From Actinoplanes italicus (lineage in GTDB: Bacteria > Actinomycetota > Actinomycetes > Mycobacteriales > Micromonosporaceae): a stretch of DNA of 64,000 bases. A model generated the notes under the pieces. It saw only the letters and a list, made by a program, of their open reading frames with translations. It was not told the DNA's origin and did no database searches. Below are positions 7,723 through 16,547 of this stretch, one piece after another; position 1 is the first letter of the stretch, and each line of letters opens with the position of its first letter. The stretch lies in assembly GCF_003001815.1 (NCBI RefSeq), contig NZ_PVMZ01000028.1, forward strand, positions 1 to 64,000, written 5' to 3'. The translations under genes and the position numbers were made by a program.

Positions 7723-8049
7723 CTACCGCCGAACCGTCAGCGCGCCGGACTACTTGGGAAGACTGTACGGACTTCCGTGTGCGGGCCCTGTGGACCATGC
7801 GGCTGCGGCGTACGCGGAAGCCGTCGAGAAACTTGACCATTCTTCACTGCGCCGGACTTCACCGGCGGAACGCCCGTCGGTGAAATGGCGCCATCCAAGA
7901 TGAGGTTCTCTCAAGCTGTCTCGATCGACGGAAACAATCTCGGCTGACGGCTCACTGCAACCCGCGGGCCCTAGTGTGTTTCGAAGTGGGGTTCGGTTCT
8001 GGACCGGACTTGACCGCACTACCATTCTCGCCGGTCCGTGGAGCCTCAA
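7723..8049. other. Intergenic, nothing recognised
   Basis: 327 bp between the integrase remnant and the DUF4352 gene. No frame has clear coding character and no strong hairpin was found. It may include further remains of the lost element. Confidence 0.4.
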
Positions 8050-8754
8050 GTGACCTATCCGCCGCCACACGACCCGAATCAGCCGGCGAGTGGCCCACCG
8101 TCCTACGGCCAGCCACCCGAGCCGCCGCAGTACGGCACCCCGCCACCGGGTCATCCGGCCGGTCCACCGCAGTTTGGTGCCTACCCCGCGCCGATGCAGC
8201 AGCCGCCGAAGAAACGTAAGAAATGGCCGTTCATCGTCGGTGGCATTGTTCTGGTGATGATCCTGGGATGCGTCGGCATTTTCGCCCTTTTCGTCGGTGG
8301 GGCGGCGAAAGTGGCCGAGGATCTGGACGACAATCAGAGCGGCAAGAACGCCGCCGCGGGCGAGATGAACAAACCCGCGACGGACGGGAAGTTCCAGTTC
8401 ACCGTGACCGGCATGAAGTGCGGTGTGGCGGAGGTCGGTGGCGAGTTCGCGAATGAGAAGGCGCAGGGCGAGTTCTGCTTGATCGACGTCACGATCAAGA
8501 ACGTGGGCACGTCCGCGGAGATCTTCAACGACGGTTCCCAGAAGGCTTACGACGGGGCGAACACCGAGTACTCGGTCGACTCCGGCGCGGCGATCTTCGC
8601 CAACGAGGATTCCTCGACGTTCCTGGAGCAGATCAATCCGGGCAACTCCGTCAAGGGGAAGCTGGTCTTCGACGTGCCGAGCGGAACGAAGCTGACCTCC
8701 GTGGTGCTGCACGAGTCGGCGTTCACAGCGGGAGTGAAGGTTCCCCTCGTTTAG
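8050..8754 (+). CDS. DUF4352-type membrane-anchored protein
   Basis: 234 residues: a Pro/Gln/Tyr-rich cytoplasmic N-terminus (1-55), a KKRKK motif and one membrane span (about 61-83), then an extracytoplasmic beta-sandwich of the DUF4352/Telomeric-repeat-like type (about 110-230) with two cysteines. Start GTG 8050 has GGAG 6 nt upstream; GTG 8038 is an in-frame alternative without one. Family members are secreted or lipoprotein-like and of unknown role. The next gene begins 14 bp downstream on the same strand. Confidence 0.8.
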   Translation: MTYPPPHDPNQPASGPPSYGQPPEPPQYGTPPPGHPAGPPQFGAYPAPMQQPPKKRKKWPFIVGGIVLVMILGCVGIFALFVGGAAKVAEDLDDNQSGKNAAAGEMNKPATDGKFQFTVTGMKCGVAEVGGEFANEKAQGEFCLIDVTIKNVGTSAEIFNDGSQKAYDGANTEYSVDSGAAIFANEDSSTFLEQINPGNSVKGKLVFDVPSGTKLTSVVLHESAFTAGVKVPLV

Positions 8755-8768
8755 GCCATGATGATCGC

Positions 8769-9314
8769 GTGAACGCGCAGCGGTCTCCATCGATCTGGCT
8801 GGCTGCCGGGTGTGGGTTGCTCGCCGTGGTCGGGGGCGCGCTGCTGTGGCTGCCGTTCCACACCTTCGGCATGCTCGACGACTGGAAGGACGAGCTCAGG
8901 GCCACCGGCATCCCGGCACGGGCGACCGTCTACGACCGGGTGACGGAGAAGGGCGGCAACCGGGAGAGCGCGTCGACCACGATGTATCTCCGGTACGTGG
9001 TGAACGGCCGGATGCACTGGGAGGAGGTCGGTTGCACGCAGGTGTGCCTGCCGCCGGACACCGAGGTGCCGATCTGGGTGAACCCGGCCGACCCCACCGA
9101 CTTCGCGACGGATTTCGACATGCTCAGCGGGCACCGCGGACGCCTTCAGGGCGGGCTGGGTGTAGTGGGATTGCTGCTGCTGACGATCGGGGTTCCGGCG
9201 ATCCTGGCGAAGATCGGGCCACGCAGGAAACGGCGCCGGCCGGCCGTGCCGGTTCAGGGTGGCGGCCGCTTCACGGGCCGTACCAAGCACAAGCGAGACG
9301 GCCGGCGCCGATGA
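8769..9314 (+). CDS. DUF3592-like membrane protein
   Basis: 181 residues from a GTG start. Two membrane spans (about 10-30 and 125-148) flank an extracytoplasmic beta-rich domain of about 90 residues in which VxDRV, YLRYVVNGRMHWEE and a late PIWVNPADP motif resemble DUF3592 proteins. The tail is very basic (RRKRRR). It probably shares a transcript with the DUF4352 gene. Function unknown. Confidence 0.7.
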   Translation: MNAQRSPSIWLAAGCGLLAVVGGALLWLPFHTFGMLDDWKDELRATGIPARATVYDRVTEKGGNRESASTTMYLRYVVNGRMHWEEVGCTQVCLPPDTEVPIWVNPADPTDFATDFDMLSGHRGRLQGGLGVVGLLLLTIGVPAILAKIGPRRKRRRPAVPVQGGGRFTGRTKHKRDGRRR

Positions 9315-9316
9315 CG

Positions 9317-10492
9317 TCAGCGGGCCGGTTCGCGTAGCGCGGGGGTCAGGGCGATCGACAGCACCAGCAGCATGGCTACGGCGAGCAATCCGCGAGAGAC
9401 CGTGAAGTGGTCGCCGAGGAAACCGATCAGCGGCGGCCCGCCGAGGAACGCGCAGTAACCGATCGACGCGACCACGCCGACGCGGGCCGGCGCCTTCGCG
9501 GGCTCGTCGGCGGCGGCGCTCATGCCGACCGGGAAGCCGAGTGAGGCCCCGAGTCCCCAGAGCATGGCGCCGCCGAACGCGATCGCCGGGTTCGGGCCGA
9601 AGACGAAGATGAGCAGACCGGCCAGCCCGGTGACGGCGAGTAGCCGGAGCACCGGTACCCGACCGTAACGGTCGAGCAGGTTGGGCCCGAACCAGCGGCC
9701 GACGGTCATCGCGGCCAGGAACAGCGCGAAGCCGAGGGTACCGGTGGACGCCTCGGTGCCGTGGTCGTCGATCAGGGCGATGCTGATCCAGTCGATCCCG
9801 GCGCCTTCGGTCAGGGCGAAGGCAAGGACGAAAAGGCCGATCAGGAGGGTACGGGGTTCGCGCCACGCCGCCAGGGCGCCGCCACCGGACTTGCCGGATT
9901 CGTGCTCGGGCTCGGTCTCGTCGGCCACGAATCCGCGCACCGCGACGACCACGGCCGCCGTGACGATCACGCAGGCGATCACCACGTGCTCGGTGACCGG
10001 GAGTCCGGCCTTGACCGCGCCGGCGCCGGCCAGCGCGCCGGCGACGGTGCCGACGCTGTAGCCGGCGTGGAACCGGGACATGATCGACCGGCCGAGGCGG
10101 CGTTCCACCACCGCGGCCTGCACATTCATGGCGACGTCCCACGCGCCGGTCGCGAAGCCGTAGACGTACAGCGCGATGACGACCGGGGCGACGCCGAACT
10201 CGTAGCCGATCGCGGTGGCGGCCAGGGCTGCGCCCAGCACCACGGCCATCGTGCCGACCATGGCACGCGAGCCGAATCGGTGGACCAGGTGCCCGGCCAG
10301 GGGCAGCGAGGTGATCGATCCGGCCGCGATGGCGAGCAGCACCAGTCCCAATTCGGACGGGGTGAGTCCGAGCTGGTCGCGGATCTGTGGGATACGGGCG
10401 GCGAAGCTGGCCATGGCCACGCCGAGGAAGATGAAGGTGACGTAGACCGATCGGGTGGTGGCCCGCAGGTCGGCTGTCTCGACCGTACTCAA
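9317..10492 (-). CDS. MFS transporter
   Basis: 391 residues with twelve hydrophobic segments and the MFS loop 2-3 motif (GHLVHRFGSRAMVG). I chose TTG 10492 because GGAG lies 7 nt upstream and the first membrane helix then starts near residue 12; an in-frame ATG at 10561 has no ribosome binding site. Sequence style (ARIPQIRDQLGL, long helices with few charges) is that of the YbjJ-like MFS subgroup. The substrate is unknown. Its stop is 2 bp from the stop of the convergent DUF3592-like gene. Confidence 0.85.
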   Translation of the reverse strand: MSTVETADLRATTRSVYVTFIFLGVAMASFAARIPQIRDQLGLTPSELGLVLLAIAAGSITSLPLAGHLVHRFGSRAMVGTMAVVLGAALAATAIGYEFGVAPVVIALYVYGFATGAWDVAMNVQAAVVERRLGRSIMSRFHAGYSVGTVAGALAGAGAVKAGLPVTEHVVIACVIVTAAVVVAVRGFVADETEPEHESGKSGGGALAAWREPRTLLIGLFVLAFALTEGAGIDWISIALIDDHGTEASTGTLGFALFLAAMTVGRWFGPNLLDRYGRVPVLRLLAVTGLAGLLIFVFGPNPAIAFGGAMLWGLGASLGFPVGMSAAADEPAKAPARVGVVASIGYCAFLGGPPLIGFLGDHFTVSRGLLAVAMLLVLSIALTPALREPAR

Positions 10493-10606
10493 ACGATGAC
10501 TCCGTGTGGCTGTGAGAGCGTTTGCTCCGCTCAAGGTACCCACAGATTTCGTGAGCAGCATTCGGGCGGGTGGCCAGTCCGGCCACCCGCCCGGTGCCTC
10601 AGGCGA

Positions 10607-11188
10607 TCAGAGTGAACGACGTTGCCAGGGCGCCCACTGGATCGGTGCGGCGAAACCACCGCGACGCGCGTCCCGGGCTCCGGCCGCCGACAGCGGCCCC
10701 TCCCGGTCGGATTTGACGCCCGTGCCGATCAGCCGGGTCTCGAACCAGGACCCACTCAACCCACGGCGTACGCGTTCCCACAGCCCGCCTTCGATGAGCG
10801 CGTCGGCGTGCGTGCGCAACTGCTCGGCGAGGAGTTTCGGGTCCTCGTCGCAGATGTCGCAGGCGCAGGCCGGCAGCGTCTCGGTCCACCAGCGCCCGAA
10901 TCGCACCATCAGTCCCGGCTCGGCGAAGTTGATCGCCAACGGTGCGCCGGTGGGCATGCGGGGGATGAGCCGGACGGTCCGTACGAGCGCGTCGTCGAGC
11001 CCGAGCGGTTCCTTGCTCTCCCGCCGCTCCACGAGGTAGCGGTCGGTGAGCTCGTCCAGCAGGGATTCGGCCGCCTCATGCAAGGTGGCGAAGCGGTCGG
11101 TCTCGGTGGCACCCGGTTTGCCGTCCACCATTGCAGTATGCCGCGCTCGGCCCGCGACATCCGGGTGCACCGAAGGAAGGTGAGTCAT
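10607..11188 (-). CDS. Conserved protein of unknown function (DUF6226-like?)
   Basis: 193 residues, soluble, with a C-A-C-D-I-C cluster (ACACDICDED) that could bind a metal and the run GRWWTETLP. I am not certain of the family; DUF6226 is my best guess. The ATG at 11188 shares a base with the stop of the upstream DUF397 gene (TGATG), so translation is likely coupled. A later ATG at 11131 is possible but lacks a ribosome site. Confidence 0.55.
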   Translation of the reverse strand: MTHLPSVHPDVAGRARHTAMVDGKPGATETDRFATLHEAAESLLDELTDRYLVERRESKEPLGLDDALVRTVRLIPRMPTGAPLAINFAEPGLMVRFGRWWTETLPACACDICDEDPKLLAEQLRTHADALIEGGLWERVRRGLSGSWFETRLIGTGVKSDREGPLSAAGARDARRGGFAAPIQWAPWQRRSL

Positions 11189-11385
11189 CAGAAACCGAAG
11201 GTTCCCGCCTTGACTCCTGCCACGAACTCCTCCCACTGCTCCTCGGTGAAGCGGAGGGGCGCGATGTCGAGGTCCTTGGAGTCGCGGACCAGCATTCGGT
11301 CCCCGACTCGGGCCACCTCGACGCAGGTGCCGGTCGCACATCGTCTGCTCCGACGCCACTGCGGCACTTCCGTCGCTTTGATCAT
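11188..11385 (-). CDS. DUF397 protein
   Basis: 65 residues: WRRSRRCATGTCVEVA, then VRDSKD and a C-terminal FTEEQWEEFVAGVKAGTF. This is the DUF397 pattern, small actinobacterial proteins encoded beside XRE/DUF5753 regulators (WhiJ type) and linked to developmental control in Streptomyces. The ATG has GGAGG 9 nt upstream. It is the first of two DUF397 genes here and overlaps the following gene by one base. Confidence 0.88.
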   Translation of the reverse strand: MIKATEVPQWRRSRRCATGTCVEVARVGDRMLVRDSKDLDIAPLRFTEEQWEEFVAGVKAGTFGF

Positions 11386-11597
11386 GTTGTGTGCACCTCC
11401 GTGACGGTTCGGAATCCACGTTAAGCGAATGGACCGGACCTGACCGGGCACGAACATGAATGAAACAGAGAAAATGCCGCTTACCTCACTCAATGAGAAG
11501 TATGCGGCGTCAAATTGTTGCTATTTAACTGTTATGCGAGTATTTTGGACCGTCCCGCTCTGCGAAACGTGATCGCAGAGCGGTCGGCACGACGACT

Positions 11598-11792
11598 TCA
11601 GAAGCGGAACTCGCCCGCGGCCACACCCTCCACGAAGGCGTCCCATTCCTCCTGCGTAAAGCTGAGAGCGGCGGCCTCAGGGTTCTTCGAGTCGCGGATG
11701 AGGTACTGCTCGTCCACCTTCGCGACTTCGACACAGGTCGACGTTCCGCAACGGCTGCTCTTACGCCATGCGGGCACGTTCATCTCTTCCAT
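11598..11792 (-). CDS. Second DUF397 protein
   Basis: 64 residues, 55-60% like its neighbour by eye: WRKSSRCGTSTCVEVA, IRDSKNPE, FTQEEWDAFVEGVAAGEFRF. Start ATG 11792 has AAAGG upstream; ATG 11783 is an alternative. It follows the XRE regulator by 47 bp on the same strand, the standard WhiJ-DUF397 order. The pair probably works as regulator plus small antagonist or partner; that role is inferred from Streptomyces work on WhiJ. Confidence 0.88.
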   Translation of the reverse strand: MEEMNVPAWRKSSRCGTSTCVEVAKVDEQYLIRDSKNPEAAALSFTQEEWDAFVEGVAAGEFRF

Positions 11793-11839
11793 TGGGGACC
11801 TTTCAAGAATTCTTCTGGTGTTGGTGGTGTTGTATTTTG

Positions 11840-12736
11840 TTACCGGGGCGACCGGTCCGTATCGGCCCGCTCCAGGTCTTTGATGCGCCGTTCGATGAAT
11901 TGAATCGTGTCCGCCTCATCCGCGGCCTCCTGCCAGACCCGGTCGTATCGCGCGCGATGTTTCGCGGCCGTCCCCTGGTCCTCGATCATTTCGTCGCCGA
12001 GACCGGTCTCCCGGTACAGCACTTCTCCCTCGCCCAGCTTGAGCAGGTCGAAGCTGGCGTTGTTGGTTACCGAGGCGTCGAGCGAGAAGGGCACCATCCG
12101 CACCCGGATCGAGCCGTCCTCGCTGTGTTTCCTCAGGTCACGCAGTTGTGCGGCGAAGACCGCCGGACCGCCGACGGTACGACGGAGCACCGACTCGTCG
12201 ACCATGAGCAAAATCTGCACTTCGCTGGACCGGGCGAGCAGCGCCTCGCGACGCTTCTTCCTGGCCTCGACGCGCAACCTGCGCTGATCCTCGGACAGCT
12301 CGTCCTCGTACCGGGCCATCAGCGCGGTCGCGTAGTCCGGCGTCTGCAGAGGACCGGGTATGTAATAAATCGAGTACGAGCGGATCTCCGATGCGTCACC
12401 TTCGTACTCGATCAGTTTACGCAGGTCATCGGTGAGATTGTCGCGGAATTCGGTGGCCTGGTACCACGCTTTCTGCTGCCGGGTCCGCGCGATACGTGCG
12501 TCGGCCAGCAATGCGGCGGCGACCGTCTTGTCCTTGATTCCGAGATAGGCCAGCAACGGCCGCAGATCGTTCGTGGAGATGGTGACATCCCCGTTCTCGA
12601 TCCTGATGACCTTGCTGTGCGACCACTCCATCGCTTCGGCGACCTGAACTTGGGTGAGTTTGGCTCGCTCGCGCGCTTCACGGAGCGCGAGACGTACGCG
12701 CCGGCGCGCGATCGTCGGCGAGTCACCCTCAGTCAT
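11840..12736 (-). CDS. XRE-family regulator with DUF5753 (WhiJ-like)
   Basis: 298 residues. N-terminal helix-turn-helix (about 18-65; LREARERAKLTQVQVAEAMEWSH), then the DUF5753 domain (about 105-285) with YYIPGPLQTPDYA and the conserved RxxALL and MVDESVLRR runs. Proteins of this build form the large WhiJ-like family in filamentous actinomycetes, where they affect sporulation or antibiotic production. The start has AAGGA only 3 nt upstream. It heads the XRE-DUF397-DUF397 group running leftwards. The target is unknown. Confidence 0.9.
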   Translation of the reverse strand: MTEGDSPTIARRRVRLALREARERAKLTQVQVAEAMEWSHSKVIRIENGDVTISTNDLRPLLAYLGIKDKTVAAALLADARIARTRQQKAWYQATEFRDNLTDDLRKLIEYEGDASEIRSYSIYYIPGPLQTPDYATALMARYEDELSEDQRRLRVEARKKRREALLARSSEVQILLMVDESVLRRTVGGPAVFAAQLRDLRKHSEDGSIRVRMVPFSLDASVTNNASFDLLKLGEGEVLYRETGLGDEMIEDQGTAAKHRARYDRVWQEAADEADTIQFIERRIKDLERADTDRSPR

Positions 12737-12927
12737 GAGTCCTTCATCGTCGAAGTGTTCGGTGACGTTCTGTAGCGGCTGAGATGCACTCCGCCACCTC
12801 GCTGACTGCTAGGTGGCAACCAGCGAGGTCGCGGACATCCTATTACTGTCCTATCAGAACGACGGCTGCAAGGTGCGGTTTTGATCAATTCGAGATCTCA
12901 CCCGAGAGGTCCTCACGAATTCCCAGC

Positions 12928-13365
12928 TCAGGCGGCTGCGAGACCGTAGCCCCACGCGGAGGGGCGCCGGTCCTCCATGGCGCGCCGCAGCGCCCGGCTC
13001 ACCTGGTTGAAGACCCGTGCGTCGGGGGAGGAGTAGAGCACGACGGCGGTCCCGCGGTACTGCGCGTGGAGCTCCCAGCGGCCTGGCTCGCGCCACATCA
13101 TGGCGACGCCCGGTATGGCGAGGCCGAGGAAGGCGAGGACGTACACGGTCGGATCGGGAAGCAGGAGCCAGCCGGCGGCGGCCGCGGCGATGGCGACGGC
13201 GGCGGCAGCGGCAGCATGGGGACGGACTCGGGCCGGTGCCTGGACCAGGCCGACGTTGCGAAGATCCGGAATGGCGAAGACCTGCGGTGCGGTGGTGGGG
13301 TGCCAGACGAACCGATCGTCGGACACCAGAGCGTCCGGCCCGCGATAGTAGATCCGTGTGCGCAT
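12928..13365 (-). CDS. DUF6232-like small membrane protein
   Basis: 145 residues. The start MRTRIYYRGPDALV at ATG 13365 has AGAGGAG upstream, so longer readings are rejected. Residues 1-45 are soluble and end in FAIPDLRNVGLVQ, followed by two adjacent membrane spans (about 50-90) and a C-terminal soluble part with a STDARVFNQV-type segment. This matches DUF6232-like proteins, which are of unknown function. Confidence 0.7.
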   Translation of the reverse strand: MRTRIYYRGPDALVSDDRFVWHPTTAPQVFAIPDLRNVGLVQAPARVRPHAAAAAAVAIAAAAAGWLLLPDPTVYVLAFLGLAIPGVAMMWREPGRWELHAQYRGTAVVLYSSPDARVFNQVSRALRRAMEDRRPSAWGYGLAAA

Positions 13366-13480
13366 GGCGAACTCCTCTTCGCGGATTCTTGCGAGAGGGG
13401 ATGGAGCGGGGCCACCATTGGCGCGAGAGACCCATTCCCGCCTCGCTCGAGTCGCAACGAACGAAGTCGCAGAGGTGGAC

Positions 13481-13510
13481 AACGGCTCCCGTTTGCCGCC
13501 GGGAGCCGTT
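13481..13510. terminator. Perfect hairpin in the upstream region of the DUF6232-like gene
   Basis: AACGGCTCCCG and CGGGAGCCGTT pair over 11 bp with an 8-nt loop. On the plus strand it is followed by GTTTGTCT. No plus-strand gene precedes it closely, so it may be a leader structure on the minus strand. Confidence 0.5.
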
Positions 13511-13587
13511 GTTTGTCTCTCCCTCCAACTCCGCCCTTTGTTGCCCTACTAGCAGTGAAGCACGCCACCCGGCAGACCGCCATCACT

Positions 13588-13609
13588 CAATCTGCCATGT
13601 TGCAGATTG
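13588..13609. promoter_or_regulatory. 8-bp inverted repeat, possible operator
   Basis: CAATCTGC and GCAGATTG flank CATGTT in the 380-bp space between the divergent genes at 13365 and 13746. Apart from this and the hairpin at 13481-13510 I see nothing else in that stretch. Confidence 0.4.
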
Positions 13610-13745
13610 CGTACAAGCTGTGCGAGGTTCGTGTACGGCGTCCATCGGCGGTCGCCTACGTGTTTGCGCCCGGAACCCACCGGGTAGGCCAAGCGCGGAT
13701 GCCGTTACAAACCTGTATTCGTGCAGGTGGGAAGGCGATAACGGA

Positions 13746-14222
13746 ATGGAAAGCCGATTGAGTGTCGCCGGCCAGGCGGTGCAGCCCATTCTCGTGATGT
13801 TCCCGCTCGGGCTGTTCGCTATGGCCGTCATGTTCGATATGGCGGATTTGCTAGGGGGACCTAGCATCCTCGGTGCCCTGGCCTACTGGAACGTCGTGGC
13901 CGGCCTGGTCGGTGGGGCTCTGGCCGCCGTGGCCGGTGCCGTCGACGTCATGTTCGTCCGCCGCTCGCAGGACCGCCGGCTCGGCGCGCTGCGCAGCCTG
14001 ATCAACATGGGCGTGCTCGTGGTCTTCGCTGTCATCGCGATGCTGCGGGTCCAGGCCGACGACCGGGTCGTCGGCGGTGGCCTGTTCACCGTCGAGTTGC
14101 TCGCCCTGGGGCTGGCCGCTTTCGGCGCCTGGTTCGGCGGGGAGCTCGCCAACGGCCGGCCACCCGCGTTCGCGAAGGCGGCGGTCGGAGCGCGCGCCGC
14201 GGCCGGTGGCCGGAACTACTGA
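13746..14222 (+). CDS. DUF2231 membrane protein
   Basis: 158 residues with four membrane spans (about 12-34, 42-65, 80-98, 108-128). The opening GQAVQPILVMFPLGLFAMAVMFD and the VAGLVGGALAAVAGAVD segment match DUF2231 proteins. Function unknown. The ATG at 13746 has AAGG about 10 nt upstream. Confidence 0.8.
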   Translation: MESRLSVAGQAVQPILVMFPLGLFAMAVMFDMADLLGGPSILGALAYWNVVAGLVGGALAAVAGAVDVMFVRRSQDRRLGALRSLINMGVLVVFAVIAMLRVQADDRVVGGGLFTVELLALGLAAFGAWFGGELANGRPPAFAKAAVGARAAAGGRNY

Positions 14223-14235
14223 CGCCATGCCCGGC

Positions 14236-14303
14236 GGCGACCTTGGCTGAAAGCGGCAAAGCCGTTTCGGTTCTTTCGATCTGACTGTTCGGCCAAGGTC
14301 GCC
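14236..14303. repeat. Structured element bounded by a 12-bp perfect inverted repeat
   Basis: GGCGACCTTGGC (14236-14247) is exactly complementary to GCCAAGGTCGCC (14292-14303). Between them is a small hairpin, CGGC-AAA-GCCG. It lies 13 bp after the DUF2231 stop and 115 bp before the secreted-protein start, so it could terminate the first or act in the leader of the second. Confidence 0.55.
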
Positions 14304-14417
14304 GATACCGTAGGTCAGAAGTGGCCTCGGTGGCTGGAAAGTGACGACCGGGTGCATGGAGGATTGCCACGCGATACGACGGTACGGAACCGTCCGTTCG
14401 CCTGGGGAAGGGAATCC

Positions 14418-15176
14418 ATGCGCAAGTCTCTTGCTCGCCGCGGTGCCGCGGCAGCTCTCGCCGTCTTCACCGGACTGGCCACCGCGGTACTGACCGCCTC
14501 ACCGGCGCAGGCCGAGCCCGCTCTCGTCGGCGTCACGTTGTCGACGAGCACCGTGGTGCTCGACGGAGACGCGGGGTGTGCGAACCGGGTGAAGGTGACC
14601 TTCAAGGTGTACGACCCGCTGGCCGAGGAGAACTACGCGGGCGTCACCGCGGACGTCGTCGGGCCGGACGGCGACTGGGCCGACTTCCTGTACCCCGCTC
14701 AGTCCTCGCGCAGCGGGGACCATGCCTATCTGACGGATTACATTTTCATCTGCGGAGGCCTCGACGGGCCCGGCCGGTACACCATCCGCACCGAGCTGGA
14801 GTGGTACGGCGACGACTTCACCCGGCACGTGGTGGAGCGGGTCAACACGTTCTACGTCAAGCGGCCGACGTCGCTCACCTACAACGCGACGCCGGAGCCG
14901 GTGAAGCGGAACAGCGCCCTGACCCACAGCGGCGTCCTCAAGGTCGACCCGGTGGGCTACGGCGCGAAGTACGGCCTCAAAGGCGCGGTGCTGAAGTTCT
15001 ACTTCAAGGCTGCCGGGACCAGCGCCTACGTGTACAAGGGGCAGACCACGACCGGGACCGGCGGCAAGTACAGCAAGAAGATCAAGGCCACCAAGTCCGG
15101 CACCTGGATGGTCGTCTACGCCGGCAGCAGCATCCGGCAGCCGCAGACCCGGTTCGATGCGGTCAAGGTCAAGTAA
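14418..15176 (+). CDS. Secreted protein with immunoglobulin-like C-terminal half
   Basis: 252 residues. Signal peptide 1-32 (RKSLARRGAAAALAVF... ending SPAQA). The mature part has two beta-rich halves: residues about 35-150 with two cysteines, and 155-250 with YNATPEPVKRNSALTHSG, LKFYFKAAGTSAYV and KIKATKSGTWMVVYAG, a pattern seen in actinobacterial secreted calcium- or wall-associated proteins with a Big-like fold. ATG 14418 has GGGAAGGG upstream; the ATG at 14352 is rejected. Function unknown. Confidence 0.8.
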   Translation: MRKSLARRGAAAALAVFTGLATAVLTASPAQAEPALVGVTLSTSTVVLDGDAGCANRVKVTFKVYDPLAEENYAGVTADVVGPDGDWADFLYPAQSSRSGDHAYLTDYIFICGGLDGPGRYTIRTELEWYGDDFTRHVVERVNTFYVKRPTSLTYNATPEPVKRNSALTHSGVLKVDPVGYGAKYGLKGAVLKFYFKAAGTSAYVYKGQTTTGTGGKYSKKIKATKSGTWMVVYAGSSIRQPQTRFDAVKVK

Positions 15177-15197
15177 GAGAGTCCGCCACCGTCGTGC

Positions 15198-16493
15198 TCA
15201 CTGTCCGCGCCGGGAGTCGGCGGTGGCGTTCCACTCGTCGTCGGCGGCCTTCTTGAGGGCCATGCCGTGTTCGCCGTCGTAACGGAGGAACTTCGGCAGC
15301 GCCGCGGCCAGGGCCAGGGTCCCGGCCACGCACAGCACACCGCCGACCCAGATCGAACCGGCGACCCCGAGGCCGGTACGCGCCATCGCCCCGGCCCGGA
15401 GCTGACCCAGCAACGGGCCGGTGGTGTACGACAGCATCTCGATGCCGGCCAGGCGCCCGCGCAGGTGATCGGGGATCGTCTGGTTCCAGATGATCATGCG
15501 GAACAGCCCGGACACCATGTCGGCAGCGCCGGCGAAGGCCAGGCAGAACAGGGTCAGCCACAGGGTGTTCGACAGACCCACGCCGACGATGCCGACACCC
15601 CACAGCGCGGCGGCTATCAGCACCATCAGGCCGTGCCGGTGCACCCGGGCCGTCCAGCCGGACCCGACCGTAGCCAGCAGCGAGCCGACCGCGGGAGCGG
15701 CGTAGAGCAGGCCGAGCACCTTCGGGCCGCCGAGATCGTCGGCGAGGAACGGGTACAGCGCGGACGGCATGCCGAAGAACATGGCGTTGATGTCGACCAG
15801 GTACGTGCCGAGCAGCTCGGGGCGCGACTTCGCGTACTTCAGGCCGATGACCACGCTCTTCACCGACGGGCGGTCGGCGGCCACCGGTGGCGGGACCGCC
15901 CTGACCAGGAACAGACAGATCAGTGACGCGGCGAAGGTGAGCAGGTCGAATGCGTACACCCAGGCCAGGTCGAAGGAGGCGAGCAGAATGCCGGCCAGCG
16001 GCAGACCGGCGAGCTGGGCGAACTGCATGCTCAGCGACTGCAGCGACATGGTGGCCGGCAGCTCCTCGGGCTTCACCAGCCGGGGAACCATCGCCTGCAG
16101 GGCCGGGCGCTGCAGGCCGGCGACCGCGGCGGTGAGGAACGCGGCGACGTACAGCAGCCACAGGTGCGGCTCGTCGGAGAGCGAGTTGACCAGCAGGATG
16201 CCGCAGATCACGGCGAGTGCGGCCTCGCTGCCCCAGACCAGCAGCCGCCGGTCGATGTAGTCGGCCAGGGCGCCACCGACGAACGACATGAAGATCAGCG
16301 GCAGCAGCTCGCAGACGCCGATCAGGCCCACCATCAGCGGGTCGTCGGTCAGCTTCGCCACCTGGTAGGGGATCGTGACGTAGCTGATGAACGACCCGAA
16401 CGCGGTCACCAGGCCGGCGATGAAGACGAGCCGGAAGTCCCGGGAGGTGCGTAACGGGGACAGGTCCAGGCTCAGGCGGCGCTTACTCGTCAC
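15198..16493 (-). CDS. MFS transporter, MFS_3/EntS-like
   Basis: 431 residues with twelve spans. The start (SLDLSPLRTSRDFRLVF) and GGALADYIDRRLL motif between helices 2 and 3 place it with enterobactin-exporter-like MFS_3 carriers, which in actinomycetes are numerous and mostly uncharacterised. The C-terminus is convergent with the secreted protein gene (21 bp between stops). It could export a siderophore or drug but no such genes are adjacent. Confidence 0.85.
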   Translation of the reverse strand: MTSKRRLSLDLSPLRTSRDFRLVFIAGLVTAFGSFISYVTIPYQVAKLTDDPLMVGLIGVCELLPLIFMSFVGGALADYIDRRLLVWGSEAALAVICGILLVNSLSDEPHLWLLYVAAFLTAAVAGLQRPALQAMVPRLVKPEELPATMSLQSLSMQFAQLAGLPLAGILLASFDLAWVYAFDLLTFAASLICLFLVRAVPPPVAADRPSVKSVVIGLKYAKSRPELLGTYLVDINAMFFGMPSALYPFLADDLGGPKVLGLLYAAPAVGSLLATVGSGWTARVHRHGLMVLIAAALWGVGIVGVGLSNTLWLTLFCLAFAGAADMVSGLFRMIIWNQTIPDHLRGRLAGIEMLSYTTGPLLGQLRAGAMARTGLGVAGSIWVGGVLCVAGTLALAAALPKFLRYDGEHGMALKKAADDEWNATADSRRGQ

Positions 16494-16547
16494 GAAGGGC
16501 CATCCTGCCCCAGCGGACAGGACGGCGCATCGCGATTTATCCCACCC

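Noticed and set aside
8751..10586. Minus-strand frame of 611 codons over the MFS gene
   Set aside because: Different frame of the same strand as a clear MFS protein and extremely Arg-rich.
14223..14417. Possible ydaO-type (c-di-AMP) riboswitch before the secreted protein
   Set aside because: The conserved ydaO core segments are not found; only a simple inverted repeat and a hairpin are visible.
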